A stretch of DNA of 64,000 bases from Isoetes taiwanensis (GCA_021234155.1 JAJEKV010000213.1:124001-188000), one strand, 5' to 3'; positions 1 through 11,510 are shown, counted from the stretch's first letter. A program made the numbers and translations. The notes: generated by a model not told the origin, from the letters alone.

Positions 1-1002
1 GCCCACACGCAGTGGCAAGCCATCAGACCTAGTCACAATGATCCGTGGTAGGCTTTACACACCAGAGGGATCGTTCAAGAGTCAGGACATGAACCTCCTT
101 CTCAGCCAGTCTGGCCCCTTCACCCACAACCCGGTGTGGCTGCGACACGTGCCAATCTATAGTGTGCTAGAGAGGCTACTCTAGGAGCATCTACTACCAA
201 GCTTTAGGTCTCTACCCCCCTTCCCAATACAAGGGGTTCATAGAGAAACATCATCCACATATTATGTAAGAACTAAAGAACTATATCTAATCTACATCAT
301 AGAGTTAGGTTCTTTAGTTAGAGGCTGGCATCTAGAGATCTAGAAGGTCGCTATGGCCAATTTAATAGGCTAAACCACCGATTCTATGACTGAAATAGGG
401 TTTAGACTATCTAATTGGCCAAATACCTGATCCTTGAGTGGCTCCTCCTGACCTGAGCTCGACCATCCTGCTGAAACGCTCGAATCAAGGGAAACTAATG
501 GTGCAATTCTCCCAGCAGAAGTTCTGGAGGCGGTTTTGGCTGTTGAGGCAGCCAAAACAGAGTTCTAAAGCCCTAGAAACTAAAATGGGCAAGTTAGGGT
601 TTCTCACCCTAAATAGACAAGGGGTGGTTAGGGTTTCCAATTATCCCCTTTGGCATGTGGGATAATTGGAAATGGGCCCACTTGCCTTTAAGGGCTAGGT
701 GGCCAAATGTGCCCACATGGAAATGTGTGCATTAATGAATGTGTACATTGGAAAATGTGCACATTAATTGCACCTATGGGTGTGGCCCACTTGGCATGAA
801 ATGGCCATATGGGAAAATGTGCACCTAAGTGAATGTGCACATTGTTTAATGTGCACATTAATAAATGCACACTCCTTGCGCTGCGTTGCCCCTAGGGCTA
901 CTAACCTAGCTACACGCTACGCACACGCCACCGTGGTGGCGGTACGCGCGGACGCAGGCAAGATAGGCGCGCCCCGGGCGATAATCGCGGCCGAACGTCA
1001 CA
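1..1002 (-). repeat. 3' LTR of G1, truncated by window edge
   Basis: It aligns almost end to end with 14,648-15,667. On the minus strand it begins TGTGACGTTC, and its other end is outside the window. The two LTRs differ mostly at CAG/CTG sites, for example position 51 (CCGTGG against CCCTGG), 349 (GGTCGC against GGCTGC) and 376 (ACCGAT against ACTGAT), plus short indels. The last 140 bp (860-1,000) are the most divergent and GC-rich. Short direct repeats of ATGTGCACATT-like sequence occur at 720-870. Confidence 0.9.
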
Positions 1003-1016
1003 TTCTCCCCACCTTG
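1003..1016 (-). other. Polypurine tract of G1
   Basis: On the minus strand this reads CAAGGTGGGGAGAA, directly 5' of the TGTGACG start of the 3' LTR. That is the expected place and composition of the plus-strand primer of an LTR retrotransposon. Together with the tRNA primer site at 13,989-14,000 it fixes the element's orientation. Confidence 0.75.
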
Positions 1017-1382
1017 AAATGATGTTGTCCGCGGCATCGTGGGTCTCCCCACCTTGGGATCATCCTAACCTGCAATCAACTAGATACATACGATAACTAC
1101 TATAATACTTACACATTTATTACGATTACCTTAAGGTAATATTTTTAGGACATTACCATGCCGTTATATTATGAAATAACTTATCAATTCATACATTATT
1201 AAAACAGGTTACTCAAAAATTCACTTGACATGACAATTAAGTTTATCAAAATTAAAATTAACGTCCGAGGTACTCTTCATTCCTTGCAACACATTCCAAC
1301 AAAATTTGTGTTGCAAGTCTTCGTAGCTCGACCTCCTTGCCCTCCGGAGCGCTCTATTGGCCTGCAGGTCGACACTACGTTA
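1017..1382. other. Non-coding spacer between integrase and 3' LTR
   Basis: This is AT-rich sequence with no convincing reading frame. A GC-richer part at 1,260-1,380 borders the chromodomain stop. I see nothing else in it. Confidence 0.5.
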
Positions 1383-2965
1383 TTAACCTACACAAATCGA
1401 CATGCCTGAGCCGATTTCTTCGGAGATGACCTTGCCGTCCCATTGCTCCATAAACTGTGGGTACTGCTTTACTAAATCTTTCTTAAGTACCCACGTCAGC
1501 GTCTTCCATCGGCAAGTGTTTCCACTTGACCAAATCTTTGGAGGAATTCGATCTCCTCGTTTTCTTGAAAGCTTTATCAAGAATCAATTCGAATTATTTC
1601 CAACTGCTTCCTCCGCCATTTCCAACAATGTTGAGTGTCCAAGACTTCGCCCTGATTGGGAGTATGCTTCTTCAACAAACTTACGTGGAAGACTTTATGA
1701 ATCTTTAGGTGTGCTGGCAAGTCTAGCTTGTAGGATTGATTGCCTACTCTCTTGACTATTCGAAAGGTCCAGCCCACCTTGGAGCAAGCTTCTTGCAATT
1801 CCCCGATCCCGAAGCTTTTGCTCGCTTTTACCTTGATCTTGAGCCAAACATCATCTCCAACTTTGAACTCTCTCATTTGTTCGATGCTTGTCTACGATGC
1901 TCTTCTCGACGACTTCTTTGCCGCCAGATACCCTCGAACTTCTTCCACAAGCCGCCGTGATATCGGCCAACATTTGTCGCGAAACTTCCACTTTTGACGG
2001 GGGTTGTGCCAAGTGTCCCGAGTTAGGCAATCGATAGCCGAATTGATCATAAACGGCGACATTTGGGATGATTCCCGCTTGGTGCTATTGTATGCAAACT
2101 CCACCAAGTGAATAAATTCTTCCCACATACCTTGCTTATTCCGCATATAGTTTCAGAGCATGTCTTCTAAAAATCCTCGTTGGTCCGCTTCCATTTGGCC
2201 ATCCGTCTCGAGGATGATATGCCGCGGCTCATGGATAGCTTCGTCAATCGTCAGAAGAGAGGTCTTGCCGTAAGGCACTCATGAACTTCGATCCCTCGTG
2301 GGAGATAATCTCCCTTGGCATGCCATGAAGCCTCAAGATCTCTTTGGTGAAGAGCTTCACTGTATCCATAGCCAGACCGTGGTCCCGCAAGGCACAAAAT
2401 GTGCCATTTTCGACAACTTGTCGACTACTACCATCAACGATCTTTCCCTCTTATGGTCCTTGGAAGTCCTGTGGATGAAATCCATGCTAATCACCTCCCA
2501 CTTAGCGCTTGGCACCGCTTAATGGCTTCTAATGCTCTGGAATTAAGCCGCCTCCGCCTTCGTCACGACATAGCCGGTATTTCTCGATGTAGCGAAGCTA
2601 CTTGCTTCTTCATTCCCCGCCAATAATAGCTGCCGCGACTTTGAAATATGTTTTCATGAACCCGCATGGCCAGCTATTGGGCTGTTTGCGTGTCATGGAG
2701 GATCAATTTCCTTACACCGATGATTCGGCACGCACAACTTGTTCTTATGGTATAACAGGTTGCCTTCCTTCTTATAATGTTTAAAGGCTTCCCGCTCCTT
2801 ATCTGTTCTAGCCTCCCTCGAGAGGCTTGCCCATACTTCCTTGAAATCCACATCCGCTGGCAAAGACTCTTCAATCTTCTTACCAAAGTCACTGGAGAGC
2901 GCCGAAATTGCATTGCAATGCACTCTAGTTGTCGTGGAATGCCTTGAAAGCGCATCTGCTACCAC
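1383..2965 (-). pseudogene. G1 integrase with C-terminal chromodomain, frameshifted
   Basis: The end of the pol polyprotein lies in several minus frames. 2,965-2,693 starts with VADALSR, the linker after RNase H, and continues into the integrase zinc-binding region (GNLLYHKNKLCVPNH). 2,146-1,892 holds the end of the catalytic core (EFAYNSTKRESSQMSPF). 1,876-1,577 holds the C-terminal domain (FKVGDDVWLK, then RIVKRVGNQSYKLDLP and IHKVFHVSLLKK). 1,580-1,383 holds a chromodomain tail (LTWVLKKDLVKQYPQF), with LVKWKH visible in the next frame at about 1,530. The D,D-35-E residues were not all located because 2,150-2,690 is broken. Known role: insertion of the cDNA, with the chromodomain guiding it toward particular chromatin. 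Confidence 0.85.
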
Positions 2966-2989
2966 ATTGAGCTTCCCCGCTTGTAGACT

Positions 2990-3480
2990 ATATCAAAGTC
3001 ATACTCTTCAAGGAACTCCATCCACCTTCTCTGCCTTTAGGTTGAGGTGTGGTTATGTGAATATACATACCGAGGCTCACGATGGTTCAGATCCAATTGG
3101 AACTTCCTTCCCAACGGATAGTGCCTCCAAATTCTTAATGCTCTGACAACCGCAAGCAATTCCTGATCGTGCGTTGGGTAGCGCGTTTTGGCCGTCGTTC
3201 ATCTTCCTGGAATCATACGCTACTACACGCTCTTCTTGCATGAGCATTGCCCCAGTAGCTATCTTTACTTCGGGCCCGCCGCTACAAGCTTGTCTTTCTC
3301 CGGGTCCGCAGTGGTTAAGATCTGGGCGGTTGTTAAAGCTTCCTTCAACAATTCGAACCGCCAAGGCTTTCTTGTGCCAGGCTCAGCCCAATCTTTCACC
3401 TTCTACCCCGCTTCTCGTCAAGTCTGTTAATTGGGCCGCTATCTTAGCAAAGTTCTTCACGAACTTCTCAGAGTACCACT
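2990..3480 (-). pseudogene. G1 RNase H domain
   Basis: The minus frame 3,364-3,077 contains IATGAMLMQEERVVAYDSRK, which matches the gypsy-type RNase H pattern (a vague 'G.vL.Q....i.Y.S.kl' core), followed by MNDGQNALPN, the equivalent of the usual 'a..nY...EkE'. The D.S nucleophile region upstream is altered. It sits correctly between RT and integrase. The frame is lost at both ends. Confidence 0.8.
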
Positions 3481-4200
3481 ACTGCTAGGAGGAAACTTCG
3501 ACTTCATGCACATTCTTTGGGCGCCGCCGAATAATGGCGGCTTCAATCTTTGCGGGGATCCGCCGAGATGCCTTCTCACGAGATCACATGACCGAGATAC
3601 TCCACCTTCCCCTCGCTATGGCGGCACCGACAACTTGGCGCATAACCGGTGCCTCCTCAACTTCTCCGGCCTCTTCTCAAGTGTTGTCTGCGTGTTCTTC
3701 AAGGGATCTGCTATACACCAAAATGTCATCAAAGAAAACAATCACAAAGGTGTCTAAAACTCCTCGAAGATGTCGCTCATGAGCCTCATGAACGCCGCGG
3801 GGCATTCGATAGTTTAAAAGGCATTACCGCGGAACTCATAATGCCCATACCGCTCTCAAGGCTGGTCTTATGGATATCTTCTTTCTTTATCCCGATCTGA
3901 TGATAACCGACCTTAAGTCAATTTTGGAGAAGACCTTTGCACCTTGGAGTTGATCCATCAAGTCATCCGATCCGGGAGCGATACTTGTTCTTAATGGTGT
4001 GCTTATTCAACTGCGCTATAGTCTATGCACATTTTAAACCGCCATCCTTCTTCTTAACGAAGAGAATGGGCGCTCCAAATGGCGTAAACACTAGGTCTAA
4101 TGAAACCTAGGTCAAGCAGCCCCTCGCAGAATCGCTTCTTTAGCTCCTCGACAACTCCCCGTTGTCATTCTATATGGAGCCTTGCTTGTTGGCTTTGTTC
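3480..4200 (-). pseudogene. G1 reverse transcriptase domain, heavily frameshifted
   Basis: Recognisable pieces in order on the minus strand are GAPILFVKKKDGG (about 4,085-4,045; RT domain 1), YGHYEFRGNAF (about 3,855-3,820; the equivalent of 'YEF.VMPFGL') and the adjoining CPAAFMRLMSDIFEEF (about 3,810-3,765; the 'NAPATFM..MN..F' box). The region of the catalytic YxDD-type motif (about 3,740-3,700) reads through broken frames and I could not see it intact. It lies between the protease remnant (4,270-4,669) and RNase H. Confidence 0.82.
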
Positions 4201-4269
4201 CTGTTCGAAAAGTGCTATCTTTCGACTCCCTTTATAAGGAGGGAGCTGCTTGATCTCATCCGAAAGAGA

Positions 4270-4669
4270 TCATGGAACTCCTCGCGGATCAGCTTTAGCT
4301 ATTTGCTTCCGCAACTTGTCGAGCACCTTGTCTTCTTTGCTTCCTTCCGATTCGCCACTAATCTCAAGCTTGAAAATGTATGCCACTTGCTCACTCTTGA
4401 TGCACTTGGAACAGCCGTTTAGAAGACATACACCGCATGATGGGAACAACTTCCTTGCCGCGCTATATCTCAATAATCTTGCCGTCGGTGTTGGGAAGGT
4501 CACCTTCCGCAAGGTTCCCATAATCGATAATGGCCCCCGCTGGTCCAAGGTACTCCATTCCTATAATCAAGTCGACTTGCCAATGCCCATTACTTTAGTG
4601 TTTCAACTTCCCCATCTGGGGGATATTAATCCCCGAGTCGCAAGTCGAAGGTCGGTTAATTCTCTCTCT
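4270..4669 (-). pseudogene. G1 retropepsin remnant and link to RT
   Basis: Minus-strand translation near 4,600-4,500 gives VDLIIGMEYLG followed by GAIIDYG. This is the C-terminal flap and substrate-binding part of gypsy aspartic proteases (the 'DvIlGmdWL..h.a.Idc' pattern). The active-site triad lies upstream, where the nested LTR element interrupts at 4,670, and I did not find it. The frame 4,548-4,270 carries the less conserved link to RT. Confidence 0.65.
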
Positions 4670-5150
4670 TGTTAGATAGACGTTAGTGGCATAGGCCACA
4701 TGTCATCATAGTTAGTGGCACATGGCCACATGTTGTCATCATATAGGGTTGGGGTTTGCTCACTATATAGAGCCCCTTGGGCATTAAGTCCCTAGTGGCA
4801 TTTGGCACCCATGTTGTCATTTGGGTTAGGGCCTCATTTTGAGAAGGTTTTAGCTCATTGTGAAGGTTTTTTCACGTTTTGGGCCTCATTTTGTGAAGGT
4901 TTTAGCTGTTTTGGAAGGTTTTAGCTCACGCCTCTCATTTTGTGGAGGTTTCAGCTCACGTTTTGGGCGCCTCATTTTGGCAATATGATCCACTTTGTTC
5001 ATTTCTTGGCATTTGTGCCTGTTTGTGTTCTTGGGTTTCCTCCCCCTTTGTTTTGTCATTCTTGAGCATTTGTGGCAGCCTTGTTGCATCCGGCTGACCA
5101 TGGTGGTGCTTTGCTGACAAGGTGCATGCCAAGAACCCCATATTTCAACA
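4670..5150 (+). repeat. 5' LTR of nested element
   Basis: About 480 bp, starting TGTTAGATAGACGTTAG and ending ATATTTCAACA. Inside are several short tandem copies of a unit like CTCATTTTGTGAAGGTTTTAG (4,830-4,970). The other LTR carries the same array with a different copy number, which explains most of the length difference. A possible TATA box (CTATATAGAG) is at 4,762-4,771. Confidence 0.85.
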
Positions 5151-5175
5151 CCGGGCGCCCGTCGATGCGGGTTCG
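5151..5175 (+). other. Candidate primer-binding site of nested element
   Basis: The sequence directly after the LTR reads CCGGGCGCCCGTCGATGCGG and then GTTCG. Its complement resembles a tRNA 3' end including part of the T arm. I cannot say which tRNA. The first bases may be miscalled from CTGG. Confidence 0.45.
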
Positions 5176-7837
5176 CTCAAGAATTTCTTGATCCTTCTTT
5201 GTTATCTGTTGTCTTCTTTGCTCTCATGGTTCTTGATCTTTGAAAACTTTGTGTACACTACTCTAAACTCTTTTCCCTTTGCCCAACCAGGCTGAATTGT
5301 CCGGAGGCCTTCTTTGTTCATTTGCCCAACCGGGCCGAATTGTGCGGAGGCCCTTTGTCTTTCAAATCAAACCCGGTGATGATAAGCCGGTGATCCAATC
5401 AATCTTGTTCAAAAGCTGTTTTCAAAACTACGTTCTTCAATTGCGGCAAGCACGATTAATACGTTTACGGCATTTTGGAGTGGTGATGACACTTCATTCT
5501 TGAAAAAATTTTCAGAAAAATGGGTTTCTCACAAGCTTTTTTCGTCCCATTTACGTGCGGAGGGGCGTTTTCTTTGAAAAAGCGCCAAAAATATCATGCT
5601 TTTTCTTTGCCTCACGAAAGCTTTTTTTTCGTCCCTTTTTGGACTTTTTGCTGCTTTTTGTTTAAAATTTCCAAAAATATCCTCTGTTTTCTTTGTCTTA
5701 CGTCATCTGCAAGAAACTATGGGTTATCATACAATCAGCCTGTTTGAAGCGTGCCAAAGGAAGGCTCTTGTTACTCTTGTTACAAATTTTTTCAACACTC
5801 TTCAACAATCATCTTCAAGAAAGCTTGGTTCAGCATTCAAAGCATTCAAAGCATCTCGCAACAACAAATTATCAACACATCGCACAACAATCTACATTTC
5901 GGATCATGCGAGTTCTTGTTCTAAATTTTCAAGAGGGCCGACTTGGGCTAGCCCCCATTCCTCTGTTCAAGCCTATAGAGGCTGCGGCAACAACTCAATC
6001 GATCATCAAGCACATCCACGAAGACTACGGTCGAATCTATCGCAAAAAGCTTTACAACAATCAAATCAACACAACATTTCAGGTATTAAGTTTTTAGGAG
6101 GGCCAGCACCTTGGGCTAGCCCCTTTCCTCTGTTCAAGCACACAACAAAAGAAAACGGCGGCCGGTTTATTTTTCAAGCAAGCAAAGATCTCTCGGCAGG
6201 ACATTTGGCGCTTCGGTTTGGCTGGTGCGCAACATCCGCAAACAAATCTTCAAGTCGACTCATACGCAGCAACAAACACGGCATGCACAAAAAAAAACAA
6301 GCACAAAGATTAACATGGGTATGCCTCGGATTCGATGTCTCCGGATCTAGTATTTTCAAGAATCGATGTTGTTTTTCACCGTTGAAGCAAGAAGCACAAA
6401 CATCCCACTAGCGGGCGGGCGCCTTCAAATCCAACCACCGGTTCGGTCTCTGCATTACGGCAAATCCGGCCACCATTTGCAGCGAATCCGATAAATATAG
6501 CAACTAAGCGTGTTGCTCCAACCAAATCAGCTGCCCTTGTGCGAGAATCATGCAAATATCTACCATCAAACTCGTCTTCCAAGCAAAAACCGGCCCAATA
6601 GCTCGGATCGGCGCCATTCTTGGAACTCCAAAGAACCCACTATGTTTTCAAGCAAATCGGCTATTGAGCCCGGGATGCCAAGATTCAAAACAAAAACAAT
6701 CGAACTTCTCGGCTATTTCAAGCCGCTAGGCCATTTTGACACCAATCCGGCCGCCTCTCAGATTCAAGCGGTACATCAACAAAATCGAGTTACAAACTTC
6801 AGTAGCGGACCCATTTTTGTTGTTCTTGTTGCGGCCAGACCGCCTGGTGAAAGCGAGTAAAAGATTTTTAGGGCAATTTTTTGTTCACGGCTAAGATTTG
6901 GCCGCCCAGCTCTATGGCCCAGATACACTTACATTTTAGGGCATACACTTTCTCACGGAAGTTCATGCAACGGCCCACCCTGCAACACTTTCATCACGCC
7001 CAACCGGACAGCGGCTAGAACAACTTATTTGGTCAACACTTATTTTCCCTACTCAACCACGGGCCATCCGCGCTTATTTGGACCACTTTGCAATTTTTCC
7101 ACTCTTACCCACGGGCCACGCAGAGGTACTTGAAATCTTACCCACGGCCCGCCACGCTTGAAAATCATTTGCCCATAGCCACTCACGCACAGGTGGAGCA
7201 CGCTTATGCACGCCCACGCTAGTCATTTTACCCACGCTGTTAACACACGCACATGTTTGTCACAACCAACCACGGGCCTTGTTAAAACCCACGCCCCACT
7301 ATTTTTTGTTATGTGCATACTCTAACACTTGACACATTTGGCCCACGGTAACTCCTGCAACTTTTTTCCAGCCCACCCACGAGCTACACTTTGGCAGCTT
7401 TTTTTGGTCACGCCCAACCAAGGGCCCCTCTTGCCAAGCATGGGCCCACGCCCACGGTTCACACTTTGAAATACTTTTAGCAACACTTAAGGGCCACGCT
7501 TTGAACCCTTGCAAGTTTTTCTCACGCCCACCCACGGGCCATCCTTACACGCTTGTCCACGCCCGTGGTTGATATTTGGTGCTTACATTTTTGAAGACCC
7601 TCTATCATTATTTTAAGTTGTATTTTTGCCACTATTGGTTACAATTGCCTTCCCCATGATATAAGGGATGGCCATCATTATTTATTGCCCCTATGTGATC
7701 TACACGGCATCAACATTCTTTTTGATCTAATTCGTCACCAACACCTTGAAGAAGACTTTTTGGCAAATATTTTTGTTACTTCCCCTCCGTTTTTGTAAAC
7801 ATGTCAAACCTAATATTATAAAGGTTTGCATATAGTG
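5176..7837. other. Non-coding internal region of nested element, with CCCACGGGCC-type repeats
   Basis: No coding similarity is visible. From about 6,950 to 7,570 a degenerate unit built around CCCACGGGCCA and CACGCCCA recurs roughly every 40-70 bp (for example 7,060, 7,107, 7,143, 7,269, 7,440, 7,530). The segment at 5,270-5,350 has a short direct duplication (GCCCAACC.GG..GAATTGT.CGGAGGCC). A second short duplication, GCTAGCCCC.TTCCTCTGTTCAAGC, is at 5,946-5,970 and 6,113-6,138. Confidence 0.6.
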
Positions 7838-7855
7838 AGGTTTGGTGGGGGGGAG
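7838..7855 (+). other. Polypurine tract of nested element
   Basis: AGGTTTGGTGGGGGGGAG lies immediately before the TGTTAG start of the right LTR. Position and composition fit a plus-strand primer. Confidence 0.7.
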
Positions 7856-8310
7856 TGTTAGCCCCTTGGGCTAAGTCATAGACGTTAGTGGCATAGGCCA
7901 CATGTCATCATAGATGTTAGTGGCACATGGCCACATGTTGTCATCATATAGGGTTAGGGGTTTGCTCACTATAGAGAGAGCATTTCCCCTCATTGTGAAG
8001 GTTTCAGCTCACGTTTTCCCCTCATTTTTGAAGGTTTCAGCTCACGTTTTGGAGCGCCTCATTTTGTGAAGGTTTTAGCTCACGTTTTGGAGCGCCTCAT
8101 TTTGTGGAGGTTTCAGCTCACGTTTTGGAGCGCCTCATTTTGGCAATATGATCCACTTTGTTCATTTCTTGGCATTTGTGCCCTGTTTGTGTTCTTGGAG
8201 TTTCCTCCCCCTTTGTTTTGTCATTCTTGAGCATTTGTGGCAGCCTTGTTGCATCCGGCAGCCATGGTCTGCTGCAGCAAGGTGCATGCCAAGAACCCCA
8301 TATTTCAACA
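7856..8310 (+). repeat. 3' LTR of nested element
   Basis: 455 bp, parallel to 4,670-5,150 over its whole length. It begins TGTTAGCCCCTTGGGC, which the left LTR has only partly, and ends TTTCAACA. It shares the tandem CTCATTTTGTG.AGGTTT units (7,985-8,130). Sequence differences from the left copy again include CAG/CTG positions near 8,255-8,275. Confidence 0.85.
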
Positions 8311-9684
8311 CTCTGTATCTATTGCGGCAAAGATATGACACTCACCCTGAATGTAGTCGCGGGCTTTCGCCGCCGCCGTCGAACGAACCAGTGTCCCAAT
8401 CCCCAATTCGCTAGCCGCACTCATGGCGTAAGGGGCGCCACGGCCCTATGGCCTGGCTGGAAGCACGAAGCAAAGCCGCTTTTCTATGCACTCTGTCTCT
8501 TTTCTTTGGGCATCCTTTTGAAAAAGGATCGCCCTTGCTTTGGAGTAGTTTGACCCCCCCCGCTTGTCCTTGAAGGACACGTGCTTCTTCTCTCGCTGTT
8601 TCCCTTGGTTGCCACCATATGGGGGCTCTAGCCGGACACGATCGGGTCTCTAGGGCTATAGCTCCCTCGTCGCCTTGCCTTTGTCCCGAAATGCTGCTTT
8701 CGCCTCGCTATCCCGAGGTCCCGTCCCTTGCAAGCTTATAGCCTTGGACTCTCGCCGATCTTGTCTTGGGGTTTATTGCCCTCACAAGCTTGCTTGGATC
8801 TCCTCATTCGACCCCTCAATATAGCTTTCTCTGCATGCTTCTCACCCAATTTCGGCACATCTGACCTCGGCCTCATGAATTCCCTCGTATACTTCTGGAC
8901 AGATTTGTTGCCTTCTTTGCAACCAATAGAGAACTGCTGCATCATACTAGACTTATGTTCCCTCGGGACGAATGGCGCTTTGAAGGCTTTAGCAAACTTT
9001 ACGAACTTACAAGCATCCCCGCAAGCCATGTGCCTTTGCATAACCCTTCCACCAAATCCGTGCGGCTCCTTTCAAGTTGGTTGTTGCCACTCTTCCTTTG
9101 TCTTTATCCTTCATGCCATAAGCATTGCCGTACTCACTCATCTCGTCCAGCCATGCCTCTCGCTTCTAATCGACTGTTCTCCCCGAGCTGTTTCGATTCG
9201 GGCCTTCCATACATTGCCCGGTCGCGGAATCTACCTTCTTACGGTAGTCGAGGCCCCGTGTCCCTTTGTCGTCCATCTGGGGTGTTTCTCTGCCTTCCCT
9301 CTTGGTGTTCCTTTGCCTTCCATCTGTTGTTCGTCCGGGCCCGCTCTTCCTCTTCCTGAGAGTGAGTCTGAGTTCGAGCTTGAGTCGGAGGGATCCGAGC
9401 TGGGGGATCTCCTTCTCTTATTCCTCTTCTTGTCCCTTCCCGTTTTCCGAGCTGATGCTTGTGGCAATTGAGCATTGCCCACCGAACCTCGCCTCCGCTT
9501 GTGTGGCTATGTGAGCCTTTATCTGTTCTGTGTCCGTCCTCATCCGGGATATCTCCTCCTCCGGGGTCATGGGTTCTATTTCTTGAATAAGTTCCTTGCG
9601 GGGGGGTGGTCCGGGCGGGGTCTGTTCTTCCCTAAGGTCTTGGCGTTGTCGCTCGCCTGAGCCTAGGCCTCTAACTGCATACAC
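8311..9684 (-). pseudogene. G1 gag, frameshifted
   Basis: A start at 9,684 opens a frame rich in P, E and R (PPGPPPRKELIQEIEPM), followed by a charged stretch in two frames (9,475-9,231). The frame 9,041-8,736 contains FVKFAKAFKAPFVPREHKS and SVQKYTREFMRPRSDVPKLG. These match the retrotransposon gag core ('f...l...f.p......f..l.qg..sv.eY..ef..l'). Near 8,500 a KGCPKKRDR piece suggests the remains of a zinc knuckle, but the full CCHC pattern is not seen. The nested LTR element cuts it off at 8,311. Confidence 0.72.
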
Positions 9685-9853
9685 AAGTAATTCATGGCTA
9701 TATGGTTATTTTTACTTGTTCTCTTGCATTGTTTATGGTTTGTTGGCATAATTGTGGAACAAAATATATCAACAAAACATTTAAAGTGCAAATGTAGATT
9801 ATATTCATATATTATATAATATTTTAGTACAAAAAGTCTCCGGGATCAAGAGT
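9685..9853. other. AT-rich gap between cargo gene and gag
   Basis: There is no reading frame. AT-rich runs (ATATATTATATAATATT at about 9,810-9,830) could serve as a 3' end for the upstream gene or a promoter for gag. This is inference from composition only. Confidence 0.4.
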
Positions 9854-11387
9854 CTAACTAGTCTTGAAATCGCCCGGAAGACGGGTTGTCCTCAAGGAAC
9901 TTCTTAACTTGGGCGTTCTCCTACCGAATGACCCAAGTTCTGAAGACGCTTTGCTCGACGAGCCATTCCGCAAGGCTCTCGCCAAGTCTTCCACTCTGCG
10001 CGGTCGGATGTGACGGCCGCTGCCACCGCTTAATCTCGCCGCCGTCGATGAGGTATGGCTTAAGTCGAAAGAGGTCGAAAGTGCCATTGCTCTCTTGACT
10101 AGGACAAGATAGTCGACATTTGGCGCTATCGCGAGCATGCCGCCGAAGCCTGAGAGTGCAATCAGCATGAACACTCCTTCCTCACCTCTGGGGCTGAACT
10201 TGCGGTATATCACCGCTACTCTCCCGTCCATCAGCAGCGGCAAGTAGTACCTCGGGGATGCAATGGATTTGTCGCGCCATTGTTGATTCTCCACTTGTTT
10301 GGCCTCCACCACGGCCACCATGATGATTCGGTCGACCTCGATCCCGGTGAGCTCCCGTGCATCTTCGATTGTGGAGTCAACTCTCCTGAGGTCAATTCCT
10401 GCTCCTCTTGTGGGAGGTGGTGTTGAGGGACTCGGCATCAGGATGCTAGTGGTCTTGCCTCTGATCCCCAACCGTTTTTGAATGGCGAGGAACTCTTCTT
10501 CAGACGGCAGGTCTCTGGTCTCCATGACTTGCCTTATGTCGCTATATGCCCGGATGCTCCAAGTCGCCCCATTGTAGGTGTCGGCTTCTCTGACTTGAAG
10601 CGGGAAGTCTGAGACTCCCCGGACGATGAAGTCGTCCATGTCGGTTTGCCGCAGCTGGTGGAGCAGTTCATCCAATCTGATCTCCCTCTCCCTGCATTCG
10701 GGGAGGTTCTAGATGTCGCTGAGAAGTAGGAACTCCTCTCCGTTGATGATGATAGGGGCTAGGCTTGTGATGCCTAGCCCGAGTGGGGGAGCAACTCTGA
10801 TGCTCTGCCGGCTCCGCTCGAAGTTGATCAGCTCCTGCTCTGCTTGGCGCCGTTCTTCATCCGAGTCGAGCTCCGTGTATTCCTCGTCGTCCGACTCCTC
10901 TTCTTCTTCTCTTGCTTCTTGTTCCTGCTGATACTGCAGAAGCATCTGCTCTTCTGCTTGGGCTGCTATGGGGTCCACCTCCATCGGAGGGATAGAGGTT
11001 GCCCCCATTGGGTTTTCGGCGCGGTGGGATAAGAAGATAGCTAGGGCAGCGGTGTAAGAGAAATACTTGGTCTGTTGGTCGTCGGGGACCATGTAGTCCT
11101 AGCGATCTGCGCCTTGTTGGTTAGGTACTTGGCGATGTTGGGGACATCGCCAAGGTCTTTTGAAGGGATGGCCGGGGAACGAAATATCCTATGCAAGGGG
11201 GAACCTGAACAAGGGAGGGTCCTACCCTAGCTTGAAACTCTGCTAGCACTTGCCTATATGCCGGGGTTGCATTTAGCGTAGCTTGGATATCAATTTCTTT
11301 CCCAAAGACTTGGAAGATGTCGTTGACATCCGCCTCGGCAGCATGGGCACTGGCGCTGTACCATCGCCCGAAGTCAGCAGTGGCCAT
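9854..11387 (-). CDS. G1 cargo gene 2: unrecognised protein with acidic segment
   Basis: Three minus-strand frames follow one another: 11,387-11,121, 11,092-10,709 and 10,675-9,854. Small frame changes at about 11,110 and 10,690 suggest a single gene of about 490 residues broken by indels. The first ATG (11,387) lies about 115 bp below a TATA box (11,510-11,501). The middle part is strongly acidic (EAREEEEESDDEEYTELDSD and onward, about 10,900-10,850). The last 270 residues look globular (RGVSVSDFPLQVREADTYN-like region, then GMLAIAPNVDYLVLVKRAMA) and end in a basic tail. I do not recognise the family. Acidic tracts of this kind occur in histone chaperones, which is suggestive beside an H3-like gene but is not evidence of function. 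Confidence 0.6.
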
Positions 11388-11500
11388 TGATCTAGCAAAG
11401 AAGGGGGTAACAGACGGATGCGAAGCATTTAAGGAGCTGGAAGATCGCCTAAGCAGTTGGAGAGCAAATTTGGGGTGGTGCTAAATGAGAAATGGGGGAC

Positions 11501-11510
11501 TTATTTATAG
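11501..11510 (-). promoter_or_regulatory. TATA box of cargo gene 2
   Basis: The minus strand reads CTATAAATAA, 114 bp above the ATG at 11,387. The spacing fits a plant core promoter with a short leader. Two 68-bp palindromes lie further upstream. Confidence 0.6.

Larger units (their letters stand above)
4670..8310 (+). mobile_element. Nested non-autonomous LTR retrotransposon without pol
   Basis: Two direct repeats (4,670-5,150 and 7,856-8,310) begin TGTTAG and end TTTCAACA. They flank 2.7 kb without any recognisable gag or pol. A candidate primer site follows the left repeat, and a G-rich polypurine tract precedes the right one. Flanking target bases are CTCT on both sides, possibly CTCTG with the left copy altered at the CTG. 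It interrupts G1 between gag and protease. It fits the LARD-type non-autonomous LTR elements. A 271-residue open frame at 5,596-6,411 resembles nothing I know and is probably not real. Confidence 0.85.

Noticed and set aside
5596-6411. 271-residue open frame in the nested LTR element, the longest there
   Set aside because: Low complexity, F/S-rich start and no known motif. The surrounding element has no other coding signs, and the frame overlaps short duplicated non-coding stretches.
8736-9471. 247-residue plus-strand frame opposite gag
   Set aside because: It is the complement of the minus-strand gag region, which has the recognisable family motifs. The plus frame is hydrophobic, without any match.
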